Assembly (NCBI RefSeq): GCF_900110065.1 | Contig: NZ_FOCI01000014.1 | Coordinates: forward strand, 1-64,000 | Length of the DNA stretch: 64,000 bases | Reading direction: 5' to 3' | DNA from: Loktanella fryxellensis | Lineage (GTDB): Bacteria; Pseudomonadota; Alphaproteobacteria; Rhodobacterales; Rhodobacteraceae | Notes under the pieces: generated by a model | Seen by the model: the letters and a program-made list of their open reading frames with translations, nothing else | Databases searched by the model: none | What the model was told of the DNA's origin: nothing | Shown: piece by piece, positions 1-7,409 of the stretch | Position numbering within the stretch: the first letter of the stretch is position 1 | Layout: each line of letters begins with the position of its first letter | Translations under genes and position numbers: made by a program

Positions 1-281
1 CTGAAGTCAGGCACGACCCAGTCCAGCCCCGTGAGCCGCAGCAGGCTCTCGACGAAGCCCGTCGTCTGCCGAAGCGCCATCCCGAAAAGCACTTTCATGG
101 TCAGACACGTCTGGATGGCGGCGTCACTGAAGGTCCGCGACCTGCCCCTCTTGCCGGAAGGTTCGGCATCCCAGTTCATCTCGGGATCGAACCAGATCGT
201 CAGTGATCCGCGGCGCTTCAGCGCCGCGTTGTAATCAGCCCAGTTCGTCGTCTTGTAGGTAAGTGATGTCGGTTTGCTCAT
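1..281 (-). CDS. IS5-family transposase, N-terminal fragment (runs off the window)
   Basis: Only the first 93 residues are in the window. They begin MSKPTSLTYKTTNWADYNAAL and contain the IS5-type N-terminal block: an RGSLTIWFDPEMNW segment near residues 24-37, a G-KRGR linker, then FSDAAIQTCLTMKVLFGMALRQTTGFVESLL around 51-80. This helical region precedes the DDE catalytic core, which lies outside the window. The start is the ATG at 279-281, about 62 bases inside the IS end. The protein would cut and join the IS ends during transposition. Whether the full gene is intact cannot be judged here. Confidence 0.85.
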   Translation of the reverse strand, partial: MSKPTSLTYKTTNWADYNAALKRRGSLTIWFDPEMNWDAEPSGKRGRSRTFSDAAIQTCLTMKVLFGMALRQTTGFVESLLRLTGLDWVVPDF

Positions 282-343
282 GCGGGCCAGCTACCACACT
301 GGATTCACAACATGAATCCCTCTCGGATTTGTGCAACAGAGCC
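1..343 (-). mobile_element. IS5-family insertion sequence, right part only
   Basis: The right terminus is visible: reading leftward from 343 the sequence begins GGCTCTGTTGCAC and leads within about 60 bases to a transposase start codon. This is the layout of IS5-family (IS903-like) elements. The element lies inside a recombinase gene: the host coding frame is intact down to base 344, and the protein sequence then turns into nonsense encoded by the IS end. The left end lies before base 1. If the IS903-type rule holds, 9 host bases starting at 344 (gcggacagg) should be duplicated at the other end. Family assignment is from terminal sequence and transposase; the exact group is inferred. Confidence 0.8.
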
Positions 344-1467
344 GCGGACAGGCCAACTTCTTCCTCCGGCAGGTCCTCTGCACGTTCCACCAATTCGTGG
401 ATGGTCCGATCTCGATCCGTCGGGCTCTTGCCATGGATCTTCGGAATCTTGTCCATGGTGTCGGCGTATTGGGAAAGATCCGACTGAGTCAGATCGATCA
501 GAAATCTGGCCGAAATCGCCTGGGTGAAATGACGCAGCACTGATTTCCTCTGCCTGACGTCCTTGGCAATCTTCTTGGCCTCGCCCGCGCACTTCGTCGG
601 CTTGTCCCTGGCAGCAAGATGAGCAGTGATCAGGTCTGCGATACAGTCAATGCGCGCATTCTGCACCGTGCGTCCGACGTTGGCCTCTCGGGGCGTGCCG
701 CCGTGGATAGCGGCGACCCGTGCAACATCAGCCTGATGCATTCCGACAGTTGTCGGCTGAAGAGGCTCTGCCTCGGTGCCCAGATTGACGTGTTCGTAGC
801 ACGCTTTCTCATCAAGAAGGCGGAAGGGGCCGGCATTGGCGCGACGGTCCGAGGCCTCGATCGCCATGGCCTGCGCGCGCAGCCGGAGGGCCACGGTGGC
901 ACGGACATCGGGCTGCGAGAGGTCATTCCTTCCGATGACCGTCTCTGCCGCATCCTTCACGCCGCGAAGGAAGTCTGGTGACCCGAGTTCAGCCCGCAGG
1001 ATATCGATCTCCTGGCAGATCGTCAGAAGATGCCCTTCCGTGTAGCCATGTTGCACGAGATCACGGCGATCTTCTTCGATCAGGCAAGCACCGGCACCGC
1101 GCGCCGCCACGATACGCAGGGCGACAGACCGGCACTTCTCGGCAAAGTACCGGGTCCGCCACTCTTCGGGTGACGTCGCTTCGGGCTCGAAGTAGCGTTC
1201 CTCGTCGATCCGGGTCAGGGCCAGGGCCACTTCCGCCGCAAGGAAACGCTGAGCCTCTGCGTGGGAGATGCGCTCGCTTTTCACGGCAAGGATGAATGCC
1301 AAGAATTTTTCGTTTACAATGGCTGCGAGGCGATTTGCCGACGAAAAGTTTGGGGTTCTCAGACTGACCTGTAGGAATCGACCTTTGCCGCACGCCTTCG
1401 GTAGCCTCCGGCGCCAGACGTAGACGGCGCCACGGCGGTGGACATGATTGATTCCGTGCATCTTCAT
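344..1467 (-). pseudogene. Tyrosine recombinase/phage-type integrase with DUF6538-like N-terminus, truncated by an IS
   Basis: About 375 native residues remain. The N-terminus (residues 3-50; RRGAVYVWRRRLPKACG then LQVSLRTPNFSSANRLAAIVNEKF) has the arrangement of the DUF6538 domain that opens many Rhodobacteraceae integrases. Residues 280-340 (AHLAARDKPTKCAGEAKKIAKDVRQRKSVLRHFTQAI) resemble the core-binding, SAM-like domain. The catalytic domain with the R-H-R-Y residues is missing because the frame runs into the IS at 343; translation would continue through IS sequence to a stop at 235. The gene starts about 140 bases from the 3' end of tRNA-Gln, so it probably belongs to an element integrated at that tRNA and extending left of the window. 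The enzyme should be inactive unless the IS excises precisely. Confidence 0.8.
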
Positions 1468-1609
1468 CTTCCCATCTTCGGGAGATGCGGATTTGCGCGC
1501 GAACGACGGCCTGTATCACACCCGTGTTGCACACCCATGTGATGCACTGGGGAGAAGATCGCCATTCCACGGCGGAATTCACATTAATATCAACACTTCG
1601 CGGGGACGC

Positions 1610-1684
1610 TGGCTGGGGTGGTAGGATTCGAACCTACGGTACACGGTACCAAAAACCGATGCCTTACCGCTTGGCTACACCCCA
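1610..1684 (-). tRNA. trnQ: tRNA-Gln (anticodon TTG), with encoded CCA
   Basis: Read on the minus strand the gene starts TGGGGTGTAGCCAAGCGG and ends in CCA. It has a 7-bp acceptor stem (TGGGGTG with its complement), the TAGCCAAGCGGTAAGG D arm, an anticodon stem CGGTT/ACCG enclosing TTG, and a GGTTCGAATCC T arm. TTG reads CAA glutamine codons. Its 3' end faces an integrase fragment, the usual geometry of a tRNA gene used as an integration site. Confidence 0.95.
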
Positions 1685-2031
1685 TCAGCACGGCGGTGGA
1701 TACGCCAAGCATCAGGGGCCTTCAAGCCCCCGTGGGCGCTTTTTTTATCCGGCGCATGGTCCTTGCGAACACGGTGGCAAAGCCCGTTTTCAGGGGCGAC
1801 GCGGCTAGAGCGGAGAAGCGTGGACAACCTTTGCAAGCGGACCCGGCGCACCGCCGCACGCCACGCCGGACGGGCTGCGTGCAGACATTCGGCGTCACGG
1901 TTTCACGGCAGATCCGGTCATGGCCAACGGCACGCAGTCGCCTTGTGCTATCCCACCAGCCGTGATCGCCGGTTCCTGTCCCTGCAACACACTTTACGGT
2001 TTTTGGGGATCGCCGACACGACCCCTGCACC
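1685..2031. other. Intergenic region, 347 bp, no gene recognised
   Basis: No convincing coding sequence is seen between tRNA-Gln and the GntR gene. On the plus strand a small GC hairpin (ggggc/gcccc arms at 1715-1719 and 1726-1730) is followed ten bases later by a run of seven T (1740-1746). This looks terminator-like, but no plus-strand gene precedes it. The region should contain the tRNA-Gln promoter on its left side. Confidence 0.5.
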
Positions 2032-2679
2032 TCATGCCTTCAGCAGCCGCAACCCCTTGGTCACGTCGCCGCGCACGGCCAGTCGCAACCCCGGTTCGTC
2101 CCCCGCCTTCAACGCCGCCAGGATCAGACGGTGATGCACCGGCGGATCGGTGCGGTTCAGCCGACCATAGAGGGCACGCATCGTCGGCCCCAGCTGCAGC
2201 CAGACCGTTTCCGTCAGCGCAAGGATCGCCGGCGCCTGCGCCCGCAGATAGAGCGTGCGGTGAAATTCGAGGTTCATGCGGATGTATCCGCTGGCGTCCT
2301 GCCGCACGACCATCTGGCTAACGCCCTGGTTGATCGCCTCCAGCCGGTCGATCAGCGCGAAATGCGCGCGTGGCAGCGCGCGCGACGCCAGTTCCGGTTC
2401 CAGCAGCGCACGCAGCGTCGCGAGTTCCTCGATCCGCTCGTTCGACAGCAGCGGCGTGCTGATCCGCCCGGTCGCGGACAGGATCACCGCACCCTCTGCC
2501 GCCAGACGTCGCACCGCTTCGCGCGCGGGCGTCATCGAAACGTCGAAATCCTGCGCGATTCCCCGCAGGGTCAGGGTCGTACCGGGGGCGATCTGGCCAT
2601 GCAGGATCTGGGTGCGCAACGCCTTGAACACCCTGTCGTGTGCCGCCCCCGGTGCGGGTGCGGGACGGGGCCGGATCAC
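2032..2679 (-). CDS. GntR-family transcriptional regulator (FadR/FCD subfamily)
   Basis: The 215-residue protein has an N-terminal winged helix-turn-helix (about residues 15-75) with the GntR signature: ILHGQIAPGTTLTLRGIAQDF followed by VSMTPAREAVRRLAAEGAV. An all-helical FCD ligand-binding domain follows (about 85-205), with LRALLEPELASRAL, NLEFHRTLY and a late HHRLI histidine segment typical of the metal/ligand pocket. It probably binds DNA as a dimer and responds to a carboxylate metabolite; the ligand and targets cannot be read from the sequence. The start is a GTG 24 bases after the stop of the metallopeptidase gene, so the two may be co-transcribed. Confidence 0.85.
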   Translation of the reverse strand: MIRPRPAPAPGAAHDRVFKALRTQILHGQIAPGTTLTLRGIAQDFDVSMTPAREAVRRLAAEGAVILSATGRISTPLLSNERIEELATLRALLEPELASRALPRAHFALIDRLEAINQGVSQMVVRQDASGYIRMNLEFHRTLYLRAQAPAILALTETVWLQLGPTMRALYGRLNRTDPPVHHRLILAALKAGDEPGLRLAVRGDVTKGLRLLKA

Positions 2680-2703
2680 CGCCGCCCCCGCGGAGGCATA
2701 AGG

Positions 2704-3390
2704 TCACTCATCGAAGCGGACCCTGTGCAACTGATCGCCGTTATCGCGCAGCCACTGACGGTGGCGGGCATAATCGGGCACCAGCCCGGCGACCACGTTC
2801 CAGAAGGCGCTGGAATGGTTCATCTCGGCCAGATGCGCGACCTCGTGGGCGGCGACGTAGTCCAGCACCACGGGTGGCGCCATGATCAGACGCCAGGAAT
2901 ACATCAGTGCCCCCGCCGACGTGCAGGATCCCCAGCGCGAGCGGGTGTCGCGCAGAGTGATCCCCGCATAGCTGCGTCCGATCCGCGCCGCGTACCCGTC
3001 GGACGCAGCGACCAGCGCGTCCCGCGCCTGCGCCCGCAACCAGCCGCGCAGCAACGCGGGGCCGCTGCGTTCGGGCACCAGCAGGGTGTCGCCCTCGACC
3101 CGGACGCCGCGCCCTGCCCCGGCCACGATCCGCATCTGCTGCCCCCGGAACAGCATGGCACCGCCGACGGCCGCCACCGCCGTGGGCGTCACATCGACCA
3201 GATGCCCCCGCAGCCAGTCCTCGCGCTCCTGCAAAAAGGCCAGCGCCTCGCGCTCCGGCGCGCGGGGCGGCATCGTCAGCGTCACGCGGCCATCCAGCCG
3301 CGACACCCGCAGGCTCAGCCGCCGCGCCCGTGCGGACCGGCGCAGGTCCACCGCGATCGGGGGGTTGCCAATATACAGATCGCGGGCCAT
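2704..3390 (-). CDS. YgjP-like (SprT/DUF45-type) zinc metallopeptidase domain protein
   Basis: The 228-residue protein carries HEVAH at about residues 182-186 and a third likely zinc ligand, His192, within AHEVAHLAEMNHSSAFW. It is preceded by the RSRWGSCTS segment (about 150-158) that marks the YgjP/M48-like 'WLM' family. No signal peptide or membrane segment is seen, so the protein is probably cytoplasmic. The physiological substrate of this family is not established. Two in-frame ATGs (3396 and 3390) exist; the second is preferred because an AAAGG ribosome-binding sequence lies at suitable spacing from it and directly abuts the first. The GntR regulator follows on the same strand. Confidence 0.85.
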   Translation of the reverse strand: MARDLYIGNPPIAVDLRRSARARRLSLRVSRLDGRVTLTMPPRAPEREALAFLQEREDWLRGHLVDVTPTAVAAVGGAMLFRGQQMRIVAGAGRGVRVEGDTLLVPERSGPALLRGWLRAQARDALVAASDGYAARIGRSYAGITLRDTRSRWGSCTSAGALMYSWRLIMAPPVVLDYVAAHEVAHLAEMNHSSAFWNVVAGLVPDYARHRQWLRDNGDQLHRVRFDE

Positions 3391-3501
3391 ATGCATCCTT
3401 TGCCGACGCTGCGGGATTGGTCTTTGACAGTGTCCCGGCCATATGGCAGGGGACGCGAGGCCGCTGCAAGGGTGGCACCGACATATCAGAGGGGGAAACC
3501 C

Positions 3502-3828
3502 ATGCCGAAAGAAGAATGGGGCACCAAGCGCCTGTGCCCCGAGACGGGCAAACGCTTCTACGACCTCAACAAGCAGCCCATCGTCAGCCCCTACACGGGC
3601 AGCGTCGTGACCATCGAGACCGGCAAGACCCGGACCATGGTCGCCGACCTCGAGGATGCGCAGACCAAGAAGATGAAGATCGCCGACGAGGATGACGATC
3701 TGGTCCTCGAGGACGACGACGCCGAGGACGAGGATGTCGATCTGGGCGACGACGTGCTGGAAGACGACGACGACGACACGGTCAGCCTCGACGACATCGG
3801 CGACGTGGGCAAATCCGACGACGACTGA
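3502..3828 (+). CDS. TIGR02300 family protein (FYDLN motif, acidic tail)
   Basis: The 108-residue protein starts MPKEEWGTKRLCPETGKRFYDLNK, the diagnostic N-terminus of a small alphaproteobacterial family of unknown function; GSVVTIE follows soon after. The second half (about residues 58-108) is almost entirely Asp and Glu. The N-terminus has a single Cys in the CPETGKRFYDL segment, which resembles half of a zinc ribbon. The start is the ATG at 3502, preceded by a strong gagggggaaa ribosome-binding site; the open frame runs much further upstream but without homology. Function is unknown; the acidic tail suggests binding to a basic partner or to nucleic-acid-binding proteins (inference). Confidence 0.85.
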   Translation: MPKEEWGTKRLCPETGKRFYDLNKQPIVSPYTGSVVTIETGKTRTMVADLEDAQTKKMKIADEDDDLVLEDDDAEDEDVDLGDDVLEDDDDDTVSLDDIGDVGKSDDD

Positions 3829-3858
3829 CCCCCTCTCGGGTCGAGACGAAAAGATGCC

Positions 3859-3894
3859 ACCGGAACGCGATTTCCCGCTTGATCTCGTTCCGGT
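3859..3894. repeat. Inverted repeat downstream of the TIGR02300 gene
   Basis: A perfect 9-bp inverted repeat (ACCGGAACG at 3859-3867 and CGTTCCGGT at 3886-3894) surrounds an 18-base loop in the gap between the TIGR02300 gene and tRNA-Ala. There is no T-run after it, so a classical terminator is not supported. It could stabilise the 3' end of the mRNA or act in tRNA leader processing. Confidence 0.35.
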
Positions 3895-3951
3895 CGCTGC
3901 ATAGACAGCGGCACACGACGACGCAGGCGGACACGCAGCGTCACACGGTTC

Positions 3952-4027
<76 letters not shown>

Positions 4028-4171
4028 AACCACACCATTCCCGATGCACCGGACAGTTTGCGACGATTGCGTCACAACCCGGTGCAATCGTGCGGTGCGA
4101 CAGCGGTGACCACATCGTCATGGCCGGGATCGTGGCATGATGGGGCCTGATCACTGCAAGAGGCGCGCACC

Positions 4172-4627
4172 ATGTTCAAGACCATCCTGATGTCCTTCGA
4201 CGGCTCCGGCCCCTCGGTTGCCGCCCTCGCGGTGGCGCTCGATCTGGCGCAGACCTATGGTGCTGCGCTGCATATCGTGCACGTGACCGATGCGGCGCAG
4301 GGCAGCACATCGGCCGACACGGATGTGTTCTTTGCACCTGCCGAGGCGCTGATCCACAAATCGCATGCGGAGGATCTGCAGGAGCAGTCCCAGATCGTGC
4401 TGCATCAGGCCCGTGTCATCGTCGGTCGGACAGAGGCGACCAACGTCACGACCACCCTGCTGACCGGCGCCCCGGACGATGCGATTCTGAAACATGCGGA
4501 TGCCATCGGCGCCGATCTGATCGTGGCGGGCCGTCGCGGTCTGGGCACCTTGCGCGGCCTGTTGATGGGCAGCGTGTCGTCGCGGTTGACCGCCCATGCC
4601 CGTTGCCCGGTGATGACCGTCGCCTGA
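4172..4627 (+). CDS. Universal stress protein (UspA family)
   Basis: The 151-residue single-domain protein starts MFKTILMSFDGSG, with the first beta strand and the conserved Asp10. It contains the nucleotide-binding signature G-x2-G-x9-G-S (Gly120, Gly123, Gly133-Ser134 in AGRRGLGTLRGLLMGSVSSRL) and ends in CPVMTVA. This marks it as an ATP-binding type Usp, a cytoplasmic dimer linked to stress and stationary-phase survival. It stands alone between tRNA-Ala and a convergent lytic transglycosylase, so it probably has its own promoter in 4028-4171. The specific stress it responds to is not evident. Confidence 0.9.
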   Translation: MFKTILMSFDGSGPSVAALAVALDLAQTYGAALHIVHVTDAAQGSTSADTDVFFAPAEALIHKSHAEDLQEQSQIVLHQARVIVGRTEATNVTTTLLTGAPDDAILKHADAIGADLIVAGRRGLGTLRGLLMGSVSSRLTAHARCPVMTVA

Positions 4628-4650
4628 CCGGCGACGGTCCCCGCCCGCCC

Positions 4651-5814
4651 TCAGCGCAACCGCGCCAGCAGGTCCAGCGACGGCTCTCCGGTCACGGGCA
4701 GGCCGTTGCGGGATTGATACGCGCTGATCGCGGCGCGGGAATTGGTGCCCAGCACGCCGTCGGCCCCCTGCGTGTCGAACCCCGCCGCCGTCAGCCGCTG
4801 CTGCAGCGCCTTGCGCTGGTCGGCGGTCATGCCGTAGCGGTCCGGGGGAAAGCTGCCCTGGATCGGGCCGCCGCCGATGATCCGGTCCGACAGGTGCCCG
4901 ACCCCGATCGCGTAGCTGTCGGAGTTGTTGTAGCGCTTGATCGCGTTGAAATTCGGACCCACCACGAACACCGGGCCGCCCGCCTGCGGCTGGATCCGGG
5001 TGCTGCCCGCGGCGGCACCGGGCGATCCCGCCTCGCCACCCCACGGCTGGCCGCGCCGCCAGCCGGAGCGCGACAGGTAGGCCGCGGTGCTGGCCAGCGC
5101 ATCGGTCGGATCGTCGGACCAGATGTCGCGGCGACCGTCGCCGGTGAAATCCACGGCATATTCGAGGTATGATGTCGGGATGAACTGGGTGTGCCCCATC
5201 GCCCCGGCCCAGCTGCCGGTCATGCGGTCCGGGGTGATGTCGCCGTTCTGCACGATGCGGAGCGCCGCCAACAGCTGCGCCTCGAAGAAGGCACCGCGGC
5301 GCCCCTCGTAGGCGAGGGTGGACAGCGCAGAGACGACGGGCACGTTGCCCCTGCGCTCTCCGAACATGCTCTCGAGGCCCCAGACGGCGGTGACGACATG
5401 CGCCTCGACGCCGTAGCGGGCCTCGATCGCGGCCAGCGTGTCGCGGTAACGGGCAAAGTTGGCACGCCCCTTCTCCACGCGTTCGTCGGACGCGGCGATG
5501 GCGAGGTATTCCTCCAGCGTGCGGGTGAACTCGGTCTGGTTGCGGTCGCGGTCGATCACGTCGGGCAGGAACCCCGCCCCGGCAAAGGCGCGGCTCAGCG
5601 TCGCGTCGGAAATGCCCTGCCCGGCGGCACGGCCCCGGAACGACGCCACCCAGGCGTCCCACGCCGGATTGGGGACCGCCTGCATCACCGTCTCGGCCGG
5701 ACGCGGTGCGGCGCTGGCACGGCCCAGCGACCGGGTGCCGCTGCACGCGGACAACGCCGCTGCCATTGCGCCAAGGGTAAAGATGCGTCGTGTCGCCTGC
5801 ATGTGCCTGTCCAT
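4651..5814 (-). CDS. Lytic murein transglycosylase (MltB-like) with C-terminal peptidoglycan-binding domain
   Basis: The 387-residue protein has a lipoprotein-type N-terminus (ALSAC, Cys24), an SLT_2/MltB-like catalytic domain (about 45-320) and a short peptidoglycan-binding domain (about 328-387; LQQRLTAAGFDTQGADGVLG then N-GLPVTGEPS). The catalytic Glu is probably Glu148 in VWGLESMFG. GAMGHTQFIPTSYLEYAVDFTG and RYNNSDSYAIGVG are typical of the family. It should cleave murein to 1,6-anhydro products in the periplasm. A second in-frame ATG at 5802, with GGACAGG just upstream, is a possible alternative start. The gene is divergent from the SOS-controlled polymerase. Confidence 0.88.
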   Translation of the reverse strand: MDRHMQATRRIFTLGAMAAALSACSGTRSLGRASAAPRPAETVMQAVPNPAWDAWVASFRGRAAGQGISDATLSRAFAGAGFLPDVIDRDRNQTEFTRTLEEYLAIAASDERVEKGRANFARYRDTLAAIEARYGVEAHVVTAVWGLESMFGERRGNVPVVSALSTLAYEGRRGAFFEAQLLAALRIVQNGDITPDRMTGSWAGAMGHTQFIPTSYLEYAVDFTGDGRRDIWSDDPTDALASTAAYLSRSGWRRGQPWGGEAGSPGAAAGSTRIQPQAGGPVFVVGPNFNAIKRYNNSDSYAIGVGHLSDRIIGGGPIQGSFPPDRYGMTADQRKALQQRLTAAGFDTQGADGVLGTNSRAAISAYQSRNGLPVTGEPSLDLLARLR

Positions 5815-5968
5815 TTCTTGGATTGCTTTCGGACGATCCTAACGGAAGCTGCCTATCAATCCTAGGTGCCGCAGCCCGGCTGGGTCCCGGGGGGCGTCAT
5901 TCTGCCGGGACCGTGATCATGCGACAAGCACGGGCGCGGCGGACGAATCGTTGCGGGGGATCGGCCAT

Positions 5969-5983
5969 GTTCCTATTTTGTTC
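5969..5983 (+). promoter_or_regulatory. LexA operator (SOS box), GTTC-N7-GTTC
   Basis: The sequence GTTCCTATTTTGTTC is a perfect match to the alphaproteobacterial SOS box, direct repeats of GTTC separated by seven bases. It lies 23 bases before the ATG of the Y-family polymerase gene. The location fits repression by LexA of transcription initiating here, and argues that the polymerase starts at 6006 and not at the in-frame ATG at 5967, which would put the operator inside the gene. Confidence 0.85.
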
Positions 5984-6005
5984 GAAACCGGAACAGGCCA
6001 CCCCC

Positions 6006-7358
6006 ATGACTACACCCACCGACCCGGCGGTTGATGCCGCGCGCCTCTACCTCGACTTCGACAGCTTCTTTGCGTCCGCTGAACAGCACTTCAATCCCGC
6101 CCTGCGCAACAGGCCAGTGGGCGTGGTGCCGCTGGATGCCACGCATACTGGCTGTATTGCCGTCAGCCGTCAGGCCAGGCGGCTGGGCGTGCGGTCCGGC
6201 ATGACGATCAAGGATGCCCGCGCAATCATCCCCGACATGGCTTTCGTGGTGGCGCGCCACGATGTCTATGTCCGCCTGCACCAGCGCATCCTGTCGGTCA
6301 TCGACGGCTGCGTCCCCATCGCCCACGTCCGGTCCATCGACGAGGTGGTGTGCCACCTGCTGCCCGCCGAGGCGCAGAATGCGCTGGCGCTGGCGGCCAC
6401 GATCAAGGCGCGGCTGGCGGCTGCCTTCAGCGAAGGGCTGACCTGTTCCATCGGCATCGGTCCGACGGAACTGCTGGCCAAGATCGCTGCCGAGATGGAC
6501 AAGCCCGACGGGACCGTGATGCTGCGCACCGCCGATCTGCCGCAGCGGCTCGCGGACCTGCCGCTGGGCGATCTGCCCGGCATTTCGAAGGGGATGCAGG
6601 CGCGGCTGGCGGCGGCGGGGGTGCAGGATTTCACCGGGCTGTGGGGGTTGGCGGCAAAGCAGGCGCGGATGATCTGGGGCAGCGTGGAAGGCGAGCGGTT
6701 CTGGAACGGGTTGCACGGCCATCATTCTGAGCGGCCCACCACGCAAAAGGGCATGTTCGGCCACAGCCGCATGCTGCCCCGCGACTGGCGCACACCGGAC
6801 CGCATCGCCATCTGTGCCCGCCTGCTGACCGCCAGCGCCGCCCGCCGACTGCGGCGCGCCGACATGCGCGCCACGCGGCTGACGCTGGGCCTGCGCGGTG
6901 GCGGCCATCCGGGCGCGCGCGGGGTGCGACCGCAGGGCGACAGCTGGCACTGGGAGACAGGGTTGCCGCCGACCCGCGACGACCACGGCCTGCTGCTGGC
7001 GCTGGCACAGGGGCTGGAGGCGGCGCGCGCGCAGGTCCGGTTCCGCCCGCGCAGCGTCAGCGTCATGCTGCACGGCCTGATCGCGGAAGGTGCGATGATC
7101 GCCGACCTGTTCGGCACCGCCCCCGGTGCGGACGGGGCGGCGTCGGACGATGCGGTGCGCGCCCGCTGGGAACGGGTCAGCGACCTGATGGACGCGCTGC
7201 GCGCCAGCCACGGGCCGCAGGCGATCACGCTGGGTCCGCCCGCGCAGATGCCGGGTGGCTACCTTGGGGCCAAGATCGCGTTCGGGCGCATCCCGGACGC
7301 CGCCGATTTCAGCCACGCCCCGGTGGCCGACGATGCCACGCAGTTCGTCACCGTCTGA
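6006..7358 (+). CDS. Y-family DNA polymerase (DinB/ImpB-MucB-SamB type), SOS-regulated
   Basis: The 450-residue protein has the Y-family palm motifs with catalytic acids intact: Asp17 in LYLDFDSFFASAEQ and Asp112-Glu113 in RSIDEV. It also has CSIGIGPTELLAKIAAEMDKPDG and the helix-hairpin-helix region GDLPGISKGMQARLAAAGV. It should perform translesion synthesis opposite damaged templates. The C-terminal third is unlike classic Pol IV and has no obvious beta-clamp peptide by eye. The upstream SOS box supports damage induction. Relatives are sometimes labelled 'type VI secretion ImpB'; that label comes from the old ImpB (UmuC-like) name and is misleading. No imuA or dnaE2 is adjacent. Confidence 0.88.
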   Translation: MTTPTDPAVDAARLYLDFDSFFASAEQHFNPALRNRPVGVVPLDATHTGCIAVSRQARRLGVRSGMTIKDARAIIPDMAFVVARHDVYVRLHQRILSVIDGCVPIAHVRSIDEVVCHLLPAEAQNALALAATIKARLAAAFSEGLTCSIGIGPTELLAKIAAEMDKPDGTVMLRTADLPQRLADLPLGDLPGISKGMQARLAAAGVQDFTGLWGLAAKQARMIWGSVEGERFWNGLHGHHSERPTTQKGMFGHSRMLPRDWRTPDRIAICARLLTASAARRLRRADMRATRLTLGLRGGGHPGARGVRPQGDSWHWETGLPPTRDDHGLLLALAQGLEAARAQVRFRPRSVSVMLHGLIAEGAMIADLFGTAPGADGAASDDAVRARWERVSDLMDALRASHGPQAITLGPPAQMPGGYLGAKIAFGRIPDAADFSHAPVADDATQFVTV

Positions 7359-7409
7359 CAATTGCGTTTCGCGGATGCACCGGGCGGCGTTTGCCGCTAG
7401 ACCCGCGCC

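Noticed and set aside
1715-1746. Intrinsic terminator on the plus strand after tRNA-Gln
   Set aside because: The stem is only 5 bp, the T-run is separated by ten bases, and no plus-strand transcript is expected there.
2131-3501. Upstream extension of the TIGR02300 open frame
   Set aside because: The extension is antisense to the GntR and YgjP genes. The family N-terminus and ribosome-binding site place the start at 3502.
5980-5994. Second possible LexA site (GTTC-N7-GAAC)
   Set aside because: This is an inverted, not direct, repeat that shares a half-site with the perfect box at 5969-5983; not counted as a separate operator.
6006-7358. Type VI secretion protein (ImpB) label for the polymerase
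   Set aside because: The sequence has Y-family catalytic motifs. The name ImpB also belongs to a UmuC-like polymerase, and no type VI secretion genes are present.
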